From Clostridium_AD sp050717545 (GTDB lineage Bacteria > Bacillota > Clostridia > Clostridiales > Clostridiaceae), in NCBI RefSeq assembly GCF_050717545.1, contig NZ_JBOITN010000024.1, positions 62,001 through 126,000 on the forward strand: 64,000 nucleotides of DNA, given 5' to 3'. A program made the translations under genes and the position numbers. Positions 1 through 7,111 of the stretch are shown in pieces. Under the pieces are notes generated by a model. That model saw only the letters and a program-made list of their open reading frames with translations, was not told where the DNA came from and did not search any database. The first letter of the stretch is position 1, and each line of letters opens with the position of its first letter.

Positions 1-565
1 TTTTCTGCAAGATGTTCTTGAATATTCACCTGCCTTTACTGGATTAATACTTATGATAGCTCCTTTGGTTTTAGCTGTAGTAGCACCAGTTAGTGGACAT
101 TTATCAGATAAAATAGGATCTGAGATTCTAACTTTTATAGGTCTTGTGGTTACAAGTTTGGGGTTAATATTGATGTCTACTTTGAATGAACAAACTTCGC
201 TAATAAGTATGGTGTTTTTTATAGTGGTTATGTCACTTGGAAATGGCTTATTTCAATCACCTAATAATTCATTAATAATGTCAACAGTGCCAAGAGATAA
301 GCTAGGTATTGCAGGTAGTATTAATGGACTTGTAAGAAACCTAGGAATGGTATGTGGAATAGCATTATCGACTACACTCTTATATAATAGGATGAGTCAC
401 AAAATTGGATACCGTGTAACTAATTATATAGTAGGGCGAAATGATGCATTTATTTATGGTATGAGAATTGTATATATAACTGCAGCTATTATTTGTATAA
501 TTGGAGCTATTATAACATTTTTAAGATTGTATAGTATTAAATCTAAGTCTAAACCTGAGAATTGA
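1..565 (+). CDS. MFS drug/solute exporter, C-terminal part (5' end outside window)
   Basis: The frame is open from base 2, so this is the last roughly 188 residues of a longer protein cut by the window edge. The product is highly hydrophobic with about five membrane segments. It contains a loop reading GHLSDKIGSE, which matches the cytoplasmic loop motif (G-x-L-S-D-K-x-G) of the major facilitator superfamily, and a PNNSLIMSTVP segment typical of the DHA2 (EmrB/QacA-like) group. Family knowledge suggests proton-driven export of drugs or metabolites, but no substrate can be read from this fragment. The gene ends at a bidirectional terminator shared with the convergent lipoprotein gene. Confidence 0.8.
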   Translation, partial: FLQDVLEYSPAFTGLILMIAPLVLAVVAPVSGHLSDKIGSEILTFIGLVVTSLGLILMSTLNEQTSLISMVFFIVVMSLGNGLFQSPNNSLIMSTVPRDKLGIAGSINGLVRNLGMVCGIALSTTLLYNRMSHKIGYRVTNYIVGRNDAFIYGMRIVYITAAIICIIGAIITFLRLYSIKSKSKPEN

Positions 566-596
566 ATAAATATTAAAAATACTAATAAATAAAAAA

Positions 597-637
597 TTAA
601 ATCCTAAAAAACTTATTTTTCAGGGTTTAATTTTTTT
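597..637. terminator. Bidirectional terminator between convergent genes
   Basis: An imperfect stem pairs TTAAATCCT with AGGGTTTAA (597-605/622-630), with further A/T pairing inside. Seven T follow on the plus strand and an A-run precedes it (T-run on the minus strand). It lies between the stop codons of the MFS gene and the convergent lipoprotein gene. Confidence 0.7.
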
Positions 638-649
638 AGTTTATTATAA

Positions 650-1204
650 TTATTTTTTTAATTCTTGTTTCCCTGTAACCTTACTTGTACCATCCATCTT
701 AAATGTAGATTTCGCTTCATCTGTAGTAAAATATACATTTCCATCAACAGTAGCATCTTTTAACTGAAAGTCGGTTGCTGAAATATAAAGGTCACCTTTG
801 AAAGTGCCATGTTCAATACTACCTTTAGGACTATTAAAAGTTATTTTTGGGGCAGTCAAAACAAATCTTGCACTTACTTTTCTATCTTCGTCTTGAGAGT
901 ATAAGGCTACCTTACGTTGAATAACATCTTTACCAGCATCATCTTTTTTACCGTTTTTATATTCGCCCTCTACTAAAAGATCTTTATCAATAGATAGATC
1001 TTTTGTTAGCGCAATAATCCATGTTCCCTCGCTACTAATAGCTTTTTCGAAAGCAGCTTGCGTATCTACTATGGAAGCTGTGGCTACTACATTTGGGGTT
1101 GTTTCAGCTGGAGTTGTTTGTTTTGGAGTTACTGCTTGCTTAGAGCAACCTACAAATAATACAGTTAATAGTGCTGATGTTAATAATACAATTTTTGATT
1201 TCAC
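650..1204 (-). CDS. Predicted secreted lipoprotein of unknown function
   Basis: A 184-residue protein beginning with a lipoprotein signal: a positive N-terminus, a hydrophobic core and the lipobox LFVGC, so Cys would be lipidated and the protein anchored outside the membrane. I start it at the GTG at 1202-1204 because AAAGGAGG lies 7 bases upstream; an in-frame ATG 11 codons earlier has no good site. After the Cys comes a Thr/Pro/Gln-rich linker, then a domain of beta-strand-like repeats (residues about 45-184) with repeated phrases about every 20 residues such as GTWIIALTKD and GTFKGDLYIS, which suggests a beta-helix-like or adhesive surface fold. No enzyme motif is visible and I do not recognise the family. 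Confidence 0.75.
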   Translation of the reverse strand: MKSKIVLLTSALLTVLFVGCSKQAVTPKQTTPAETTPNVVATASIVDTQAAFEKAISSEGTWIIALTKDLSIDKDLLVEGEYKNGKKDDAGKDVIQRKVALYSQDEDRKVSARFVLTAPKITFNSPKGSIEHGTFKGDLYISATDFQLKDATVDGNVYFTTDEAKSTFKMDGTSKVTGKQELKK

Positions 1205-1406
1205 TATAAAACCTCCTTTAATTAAAAAGTAAATCAAAAATAGTATAGATAATATTTTTATTGATGGATTTTATGGTATAATTTTCATAGGTATAACAGA
1301 TAATAAATTGTAAATAAAACAAATTAACTATCTAACTTGTATATAAATCAAATAGAATAAATAAGTGTAGGTAGCTAAACTATAATTGAAAGGAAGTGAG
1401 TTTTTG

Positions 1407-1442
1407 GTGAATAAAGGTGATTGCTTAATACTTATTCACTAG
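1407..1442 (+). promoter_or_regulatory. Hairpin with embedded 11-codon leader frame before the aminopeptidase
   Basis: A good ribosome site (AAAGGAAGTGAG, 1389-1400) precedes GTG at 1407, which opens an 11-codon frame ending at TAG 1440. That frame is in phase with the aminopeptidase ATG at 1452, whose own upstream bases lack a clear Shine-Dalgarno sequence. The frame is bracketed by a perfect inverted repeat, GTGAATAA (1407-1414) and TTATTCAC (1432-1439). It could be a leader affecting translation of the next gene; this is inference. Confidence 0.35.
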
Positions 1443-1451
1443 AGATAAATT

Positions 1452-2681
1452 ATGAATAATGAATTATTAGAAAAATATGCTCTTTTACTTATAAAGACAG
1501 GGATTAATATTCAGCAAGATCAAATGCTAATAATTAATTCACCTATAGAGTGTGCTTCATTTACTAGAATCGTTTCTAGAATTGCATATGCAAAGGGGGC
1601 TAGGGATGTAGTTATAAATTGGAGAGATGAATTGTCCTCAAAGATTAAATTTATGAATGCCCCAGAAGAGGTTTTCTCAGAATATCCAGATTGGCAGAGA
1701 GATTTTTATGTCTCTAGTGCACGAAGGGGTGCTGCTTTCTTAAGTATCTCAGCCTCTGACCCCGAGCTTATGAAGGATGTTAATCCTGAAAGAATGTCGA
1801 AAGCAAATAAGGCTGCTAGTACTGCAATAAAGGAATACAGAGATAGACTTATGAGCAATAAAAATGTTTGGTGCGTTGCATCAATTCCTACTGTAGCTTG
1901 GGCAAAAAAAGTGTTTCCAGAATTATCAGATACGCAGGCGACTGAAAAATTATGGGATTCTATATTCAAAACAGTAAGAGTGGATACGCAGGATCCTGTT
2001 GCTGCATGGGAAACTCATAAAGGCAACCTAAAGAAGAGTATGGATTTTTTAAATTCAAATAACTTTAAATATCTACAATATCAAAATTCATTAGGGACTG
2101 ATCTTAAAATTGAACTTCCAGAAAACCATTTATGGCTTGGGGGATCAGATTTTACTCCTGGTGGAATAGAATTTATAGCTAACATGCCAACTGAAGAGGT
2201 GTTTACACTTCCTAAAAAAGATGGGGTTAATGGTATAGTATTTAGCTCAAAACCTTTAAACTACAATGGAAATCTAATTGATAAATTTTCTATTACTTTT
2301 AAACATGGGAGAATTGTGGATTTTGATGCTCAAGTTGGTTATGATATATTAAAGACCATCATTGAAACTGATGAGGGATCACATTATCTTGGCGAGGTAG
2401 CATTAGTACCATATGATTCTCCAATTTCAAATTCAAATATATTATTTTATAACACACTTTTTGATGAAAATGCCTCTTGTCATTTAGCTATTGGAAAAGC
2501 ATATCCAGTATGCATAAAAAATGGTGAAAATTTAAGCGATAAAGTACTAGCACAGCAAGGAGTTAATGATTCATTTACGCATGAAGATTTCATGGTTGGA
2601 ACAGAGGATTTACAAATAACAGGGATAACAGCGGATGGAAAACAAATTTCTATAATTGAAAATGGAAATTTTGCATTTTGA
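1452..2681 (+). CDS. M29-family metallo-aminopeptidase
   Basis: The 409-residue product matches the length and layout of the M29 (AmpS/PepS/aminopeptidase T) family: an N-terminal domain starting NNELLEKYALLLIKTGINIQ and a C-terminal metal-binding domain. Recognisable pieces are NMPTEEVFTLP (metal ligand Glu), the EGSHYLGEVALVPYDSPIS segment, and LFDENASCHLAIGKAYP with Glu and His ligands. Members are cytosolic, cobalt- or zinc-dependent enzymes that remove N-terminal residues from peptides, serving peptide turnover. The ATG at 1452 has a weak ribosome site, and the in-frame leader frame upstream is separated from it by two stops. It is monocistronic: the next gene has its own promoter-like sequence. 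Confidence 0.9.
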   Translation: MNNELLEKYALLLIKTGINIQQDQMLIINSPIECASFTRIVSRIAYAKGARDVVINWRDELSSKIKFMNAPEEVFSEYPDWQRDFYVSSARRGAAFLSISASDPELMKDVNPERMSKANKAASTAIKEYRDRLMSNKNVWCVASIPTVAWAKKVFPELSDTQATEKLWDSIFKTVRVDTQDPVAAWETHKGNLKKSMDFLNSNNFKYLQYQNSLGTDLKIELPENHLWLGGSDFTPGGIEFIANMPTEEVFTLPKKDGVNGIVFSSKPLNYNGNLIDKFSITFKHGRIVDFDAQVGYDILKTIIETDEGSHYLGEVALVPYDSPISNSNILFYNTLFDENASCHLAIGKAYPVCIKNGENLSDKVLAQQGVNDSFTHEDFMVGTEDLQITGITADGKQISIIENGNFAF

Positions 2682-2710
2682 TGACTTTCCCTCTGAAGTG
2701 TCGTTAAATC
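2680..2710. repeat. Possible divergent member of a short dispersed repeat
   Basis: On the minus strand this reads TTTAACGACACTTCAG followed by a purine-rich stretch. It resembles the AACGACATTTCAG half of the repeat at 15671, 23911, 53021 and 62628. It overlaps the aminopeptidase stop codon. Membership is uncertain because the CTCCGCAGGAG core is absent. Confidence 0.3.
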
Positions 2711-2721
2711 TAAAAAACATA

Positions 2722-2750
2722 TTGTACATGTATTAATAATATGTTAATAT
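2722..2750 (+). promoter_or_regulatory. Promoter candidate for the zinc-ribbon gene
   Basis: TTGTAC (2722-2727) and TAATAT (2745-2750) are 17 bases apart, a sigma-A-like arrangement about 130 bases ahead of the small zinc-ribbon gene. Confidence 0.4.
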
Positions 2751-2883
2751 AAGTATATAATAGTAATGAATAATTGCTATGTGAAAGAATCTAGTCTGAT
2801 AAACAACATATACTCTTTTATTTAGGAAGTTATTGTTAATCAAATTTAGATCTTAATTTTCAAATAAAGGAGGAATATTTATC

Positions 2884-3051
2884 ATGGAAGACAAAAATTT
2901 AGTATGTAAAGACTGTGGAAAAGAATTCGTATTTACCGAGGGCGAACAAGCTTTTTATAAAGAAAAAGGATTCGAAAATGAACCACAAAGATGTGTTGAT
3001 TGCAGAAGAGCAAGAAAACAACAAAACAATAACTCATCTTTCTCAAGATAG
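2884..3051 (+). CDS. Small zinc-ribbon protein
   Basis: A 55-residue protein with two CxxC knuckles (CKDCG near residue 8 and CVDCRR near residue 39), about 28 residues apart, as in the small 'probable zinc-ribbon' proteins widespread in clostridia. AAAGGAGG lies 10 bases before the ATG, and a terminator follows 16 bases after the stop, so it is a complete transcription unit. The tail is basic and Asn/Gln/Ser-rich (RRARKQQNNNSSF), which would suit nucleic acid contact. The zinc binding is well supported by the Cys pattern; the cellular role is unknown. Confidence 0.8.
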   Translation: MEDKNLVCKDCGKEFVFTEGEQAFYKEKGFENEPQRCVDCRRARKQQNNNSSFSR

Positions 3052-3067
3052 TTAAATAAGTAAGTAT

Positions 3068-3101
3068 AACCTATGGGACTTTGGTCTTGTAGGTTTTTTT
3101 T
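3068..3101 (+). terminator. Rho-independent terminator
   Basis: AACCTA (3068-3073) pairs with TAGGTT (3090-3095), with an inner GGGAC/GTCTT stem, and runs into eight T. Confidence 0.85.
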
Positions 3102-3134
3102 AAATTAAAATTAGCTAAGATTGGAGCAATAAAT

Positions 3135-3566
3135 ATGTATATTAATGAAACAAAATTAAAAGTAAGGTATGTTGAGACAGATCAAATGGGAATTGTGCAT
3201 CATTCAAATCACTACGCTTGGTTTGAAGTAGGTAGAACAGAATATATAACAAAAATAGGAATGACATATAAACAAATGGAAGAGAATAATATTATGATAC
3301 CCGTGATAGAGAGTTCTTGTAAATACATAGAAGGTGCAAAATATGAAGATATAATCATAATTCAAACATATATCAATGAGTTAAATGGAGCAAAGGTAAT
3401 ATTTAATTATAATGTTGTTCGGGAAATGGATGGAAAAATTCTAGCTAAAGGCAGTACAACTCATGCCTTTGTCAACGAAAAATTTAGAGTAGTAAATCTG
3501 AAAAAGGTTAATCCTAATGTGTGGGGTAGACTCCAGAAAATCTTTGACGTTGGAGTAGAAATTTAA
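3135..3566 (+). CDS. Acyl-CoA thioesterase, YbgC/FadM family (hotdog fold)
   Basis: The 143-residue protein has the family signature near its N-terminus, VETDQMGIVHHSNHYAWFEV, in which the Asp of D-x-x-G-x-V-x-x-x-x-Y is the expected catalytic residue (around residue 15). Length matches the 4-hydroxybenzoyl-CoA thioesterase-like group. These soluble enzymes hydrolyse acyl-CoA thioesters, often short-chain or aromatic; the actual substrate cannot be told. The start ATG has GGAG 8 bases upstream. No operon partner is evident: a terminator precedes it and an inverted-repeat element follows. Confidence 0.87.
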   Translation: MYINETKLKVRYVETDQMGIVHHSNHYAWFEVGRTEYITKIGMTYKQMEENNIMIPVIESSCKYIEGAKYEDIIIIQTYINELNGAKVIFNYNVVREMDGKILAKGSTTHAFVNEKFRVVNLKKVNPNVWGRLQKIFDVGVEI

Positions 3567-3601
3567 AAAAGTAATAGATGTTGCAATATAATAGTTTTTT
3601 T

Positions 3602-3820
3602 ATTGGATTATGCTAACAAAAGTATATAATGCGCAGAATGCGTTTGAACAACACTTAGCAATTCTTAATTTATTTATTTTCAGATGCGTAAAGAAAAATA
3701 CATGTTTGAGCAAAGCGAGTTTGTATTTTTTAGCAGCTGTAAATAAAATAGATTTTAGAATTACTTAGGGGCGTGAACGCAATTTAGCAATATATACTTT
3801 TAGTTATAGCATAATCTAAT
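3602..3820. repeat. 219-bp nested inverted-repeat element (MITE-like or structured RNA)
   Basis: The ends are long imperfect inverted repeats: 3602-3628 (ATTGGATTATGCTA then ACAAAAGTATATA) against 3791-3820 (TATATACTTTTAGTTATAGC then ATAATCTAAT). Further in, AATTCT...TTTTCAG pairs with CTGTAAATAAAAT...AGAATT. The centre holds AAAAATACA/TGTATTTTT around a loop reading TTTGAGCAAAGCGAGTTT. The whole unit can fold as one long hairpin. No reading frame is present. It fills the gap between the thioesterase and exonuclease genes. Confidence 0.7.
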
Positions 3821-3856
3821 AAAAAGTGATTACTTGTAATAGTAGATTATTATGAA

Positions 3857-4465
3857 TTATTTAGTAATCTGTGAGAAATAATGTCTTGGGATAAAACCTT
3901 TTTTGATACCTTCTGTGACCAAAAGATAAGTTGCAGTTGTATCAAATCTAGCATCATGAAAATTTGCAGTATCTCCAAAATATTTATTGCTTTTTAGATT
4001 TATATTAGTTTCATTAAGTTCTAAAAATTTAATGGTTTCTGCTAATTTTGGGTTTTTGTATCCTCCACGTGATGTATAAAGTTTGCAAATATCTTTATAA
4101 TATTTCATTGTACAAAATGTGTGTTTGGGGTTTAAGCTACGGCCACAAGCTTCAAGTTCGTGAGTTAAAAACTTTATATCAAAATTAACATTATGCCCTA
4201 TAAGTATGTCTGCAGTTATAAAATCATCAATAAAATCTTCGTAAGAATCCTCAAAAGTTTTGCCATCACTTAGGTCAAACAAATCATCTATACTGAAACC
4301 ATGAACATCTTGCGCAGATGGTTCTACATAATCCACCGTAAAAAATATATTTTTACCTGTTGTTTTTGTAGGTTTAAACTGAGTATCAACAAGTATGTAA
4401 CTTAATTGACATATGTTTCCTGGCCTTATGCCAGTAGTTTCCGTATCAAAAAAAATCATTTTCAT
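3857..4465 (-). CDS. DnaQ-like 3'-5' exonuclease (DEDD superfamily)
   Basis: A 202-residue stand-alone exonuclease domain. ExoI reads FFDTETTGI at the N-terminus (Asp and Glu metal ligands), ExoII includes LIGHNVNFDIKFL, and ExoIII is HDARFDTTATYLL with the His/Asp pair of the DEDDh class. These enzymes remove nucleotides from DNA or RNA 3' ends with two Mg ions, in proofreading, repair or RNA turnover. The protein is not fused to a polymerase. GGAGG lies 9 bases before the ATG. It is transcribed alone, convergent to the thioesterase across the inverted-repeat element. Confidence 0.88.
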   Translation of the reverse strand: MKMIFFDTETTGIRPGNICQLSYILVDTQFKPTKTTGKNIFFTVDYVEPSAQDVHGFSIDDLFDLSDGKTFEDSYEDFIDDFITADILIGHNVNFDIKFLTHELEACGRSLNPKHTFCTMKYYKDICKLYTSRGGYKNPKLAETIKFLELNETNINLKSNKYFGDTANFHDARFDTTATYLLVTEGIKKGFIPRHYFSQITK

Positions 4466-4596
4466 TAAAGGACCCTCCTGTAACTATAAAAGTAATGTTA
4501 TATTAATTATAACATAGATTTTATACCTTTATATATTATGGGATGTTGTATATAATATTTATAAAACCTTCTTTAGGTTAAAAGGAGTTAAAATAT

Positions 4597-6270
4597 ATGG
4601 TTCAATTGCTAAAGAGTCTTACTGATAATTTAGGGTATCTAATTCTTATTGCTTTTTTTGTTACTAGGATAGGAAGTTTAAAGAAGATTGTTCAAAAAGA
4701 TGAATTAAAAAAAAGGGATTTAATTATGCTCTCAATAATTTTTGGAGCATTTGGAATTTTGGGTACCTACACAGGAACAGACGTTAATGGAGCAATTGCT
4801 AACACTAGAATTATTGGCGTAATGGCAGGGGGCATATTGTATGGTCCTTTTGTAGGAATACTTTCAGGGATTATAGCTGGAGTGCATAGGTTTCTTGTAG
4901 ATACGGGAGGAATTACAACGGTGCCATGTACAATAACTACTATAATCGCAGGAATAGTTGCAAGCGTGTTATATAAAAAATCAAATGAAACTTATAAGTG
5001 GGTGTATGGATTAATAGGTGGGCTTTTAATTGAAATTTTAGAAATGCTTTTAATACTTGCAATGGCGCATCCTTTTAGCAGCGCTTTAAGAATTGTAAAA
5101 AGTATATATTTTCCTATGAGTTTCGCTAATGCCATAGGAATTGCAATCTTAATAGTATTAATACAAAAAATATTCAAGGAAAAGGATCAAATTGCTGCAA
5201 AGCAAGCACAAATTGCTTTAGAGATTGCTAATAAAACATTACCATATTTCAGAGACATGGATGAATATTCTTTAGAAAAAATATGTGGAATAATAAGAGA
5301 ATCTATTAATGCAGACGCGGTATCTATAACAAACAAGGAATACATATTAGCTCATGTTGGGGTAGGATCCGATCATCATATAAAAGGGCATAGGATTATA
5401 ACAGAAGCTACTAAAAAAGTTATTAAGAGAGGGAACTTGTTATCATTAACTAATGCAAAGCAGATAGAGTGCCCTAACTTGAAGTGTAATCTGAGATCTG
5501 CCATTATTGCTCCGTTAAGAGAAGGAGATGAAATGATAGGCACATTAAAAATATATTATTGCAAACAAGATGCAATTTCATATAGAAACGTAAATTTAGC
5601 CTTAGGATTATCTCAACTTATTTCTACACAATTAGAAATAAGTAAACTTGGAGAAGCAAAGCTTATGGCAAAAAAAGCTGAAATAAAGGCATTACAAGCT
5701 CAGATAAGTCCTCATTTTCTATTTAATGCACTAAATACTATAATTTCATTTATTAGACTTGATCCAAATCGTGCAAGGGAGTTAATTATAAATTTATCTA
5801 CTTATCTAAGATATAATTTAGAAATAGGAGAGAAACCAGTAGACATATACCTTGAACTAGAGCAGGTTAAAGCGTACATAGAGATAGAAAAAGCAAGGTT
5901 TGGTGAAAAAATTCATATAATTTATAATATTCAAGATGATTTAGATGTGAAAATTCCAAGTCTTATTATTCAACCAATAGTTGAAAATTCCATAAAACAC
6001 GGTATTCTAGAAGGCACAGGTACAGGAACAGTGACAATTGAAATTAAAGGACTTGATAGAGACAATACCATGATAGTAATTGAAGATGATGGAGTTGGAA
6101 TATCAAAAGAAATTATAAAAAAAGTATATGAAGGTAAAATGGAAGATAATAAAATAGGTATTTCAAATGTTCATAAGAGATTAAAATATATTTATGGTGA
6201 AGGACTAAAAATAGAAAGGCTAACAAAGGGTACTAGAATTTATTTTAGTGTTAAAAAAATAAGGGAGTGA
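4597..6270 (+). CDS. LytS-type sensor histidine kinase (5TM-Lyt, GAF, HisKA_7TM-type kinase)
   Basis: A 557-residue kinase. Residues 1-195 form about six membrane segments with the 5TM-LYT signature (NTRIIGVMAGGILYGPFVG). Residues about 215-345 form a GAF-like sensor domain. The kinase core follows, with phospho-acceptor motif QISPHFLFNALNTI (His373), N-box IQPIVENSIKHG and a G-box IEDDGVGI. This is the architecture of LytS, BtsS and YpdA. The stop is 4 bases before the response regulator start, so the two are co-transcribed. Because a CstA/BtsT-family transporter gene follows, the best analogy is pyruvate-sensing BtsS/BtsR or YpdA/YpdB; this is inference from context. Confidence 0.92.
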   Translation: MVQLLKSLTDNLGYLILIAFFVTRIGSLKKIVQKDELKKRDLIMLSIIFGAFGILGTYTGTDVNGAIANTRIIGVMAGGILYGPFVGILSGIIAGVHRFLVDTGGITTVPCTITTIIAGIVASVLYKKSNETYKWVYGLIGGLLIEILEMLLILAMAHPFSSALRIVKSIYFPMSFANAIGIAILIVLIQKIFKEKDQIAAKQAQIALEIANKTLPYFRDMDEYSLEKICGIIRESINADAVSITNKEYILAHVGVGSDHHIKGHRIITEATKKVIKRGNLLSLTNAKQIECPNLKCNLRSAIIAPLREGDEMIGTLKIYYCKQDAISYRNVNLALGLSQLISTQLEISKLGEAKLMAKKAEIKALQAQISPHFLFNALNTIISFIRLDPNRARELIINLSTYLRYNLEIGEKPVDIYLELEQVKAYIEIEKARFGEKIHIIYNIQDDLDVKIPSLIIQPIVENSIKHGILEGTGTGTVTIEIKGLDRDNTMIVIEDDGVGISKEIIKKVYEGKMEDNKIGISNVHKRLKYIYGEGLKIERLTKGTRIYFSVKKIRE

Positions 6271-6274
6271 TGAT

Positions 6275-6976
6275 GTGAACTGTATTATCGTTGATGATGA
6301 ATATCCTTCAAGAGAGGAATTAAAGTATTTCATAAACAATTTTAGTAATATTAAGATAATGGACGAATTTGATGATTCTATTAAGGCGTTAGAGTATATT
6401 GAAGCAAATAAACTAGATGTAATTTTTTTGGATATTAATATGCCTAAATTAGATGGTATGGCATTAGGTAAAATTATTAATCACTTCCCGAAACATGCCC
6501 TTATAATTTTTATTACTGCTCACAAGGATTATGCTGTAGATGCATTTGAAATTCAGGCTTATGACTATATATTAAAGCCGTATTCGCAAGAACGTATAGT
6601 TAGTATTTTAAAAAAGATTGAGAAATGTTCAGATGAAAAATGTGTGAATAATAAAATAACCCTTTGGAAGGATAAAAAGATGATGGTAAGGAATATAACT
6701 GATATTTCTTATTGTGAAGCAAGCGAAAGAGAAACATTAATTTATATAAATGAAGTGAAGTATTATGTAAATAGTAGTATTTCGGAATTTTATAAAAAAC
6801 TTCCAAAACAATTTTTTTTTAGAAGTCATAGATCATATATTATAAATACAGATAAAATAACGGAAATAATTCCATGGTTTAACAATACATTTATGTTAAA
6901 AATGCAAGGTGAGAAAATAGATATACCAGTAAGTAGAAGTAATATAATTGAATTTAAAAGAATAATGGGCATATGA
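6275..6976 (+). CDS. LytTR-family response regulator
   Basis: 233 residues with GTG start (AGGGAG upstream, overlapping the end of the kinase gene). The receiver domain (1-120) has the acidic pair DD at 7-8, phospho-acceptor Asp53 in FLDINMP, and the conserved Lys in ILKPYS. The C-terminal LytTR DNA-binding domain (about 135-233) contains FFRSHRSYIIN and IPVSRSNI, which are typical. It would be phosphorylated by the adjacent LytS-like kinase and bind paired direct repeats; a candidate pair lies just downstream, in front of the transporter gene. Confidence 0.93.
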   Translation: MNCIIVDDEYPSREELKYFINNFSNIKIMDEFDDSIKALEYIEANKLDVIFLDINMPKLDGMALGKIINHFPKHALIIFITAHKDYAVDAFEIQAYDYILKPYSQERIVSILKKIEKCSDEKCVNNKITLWKDKKMMVRNITDISYCEASERETLIYINEVKYYVNSSISEFYKKLPKQFFFRSHRSYIINTDKITEIIPWFNNTFMLKMQGEKIDIPVSRSNIIEFKRIMGI

Positions 6977-6998
6977 AAGCATTTCATGTGCTTTTTTT
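6976..6998 (+). terminator. Weak terminator overlapping a candidate regulator site
   Basis: AAAGCA (6976-6981) pairs with TGCTTT (6989-6994), followed by a T-run. The same bases contain the first half of the candidate LytTR operator, so one reading may exclude the other. Confidence 0.5.
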
Positions 6999-7008
6999 GT
7001 TTCTTCAT
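6978..7008 (+). promoter_or_regulatory. Candidate LytTR operator before the CstA-family gene
   Basis: AGCATTTCAT (6978-6987) and GTTTCTTCAT (6999-7008) are separated by 11 bases, so the shared TTCATGT cores are exactly 21 bp apart (two helical turns). As I recall, the E. coli YpdB site is GGCATTTCAT-N11-GGCATTTCAT; the first half here matches 9 of 10. An inverted repeat CATGTT...AACATG (7006-7030) overlaps its right side. Confidence 0.45.
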
Positions 7009-7111
7009 GTTTGAAATCGTATTCAACATGAAAAATACATTATAATTTAGTTAACAAATAATAATTTACTTAATATAAACAATTTATTAATAAAAATTAG
7101 GAGGAGTTCAG

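Noticed and set aside
1407..1442. 11-codon frame as a separate gene
   Set aside because: Too short to call a protein; kept only as a leader feature.
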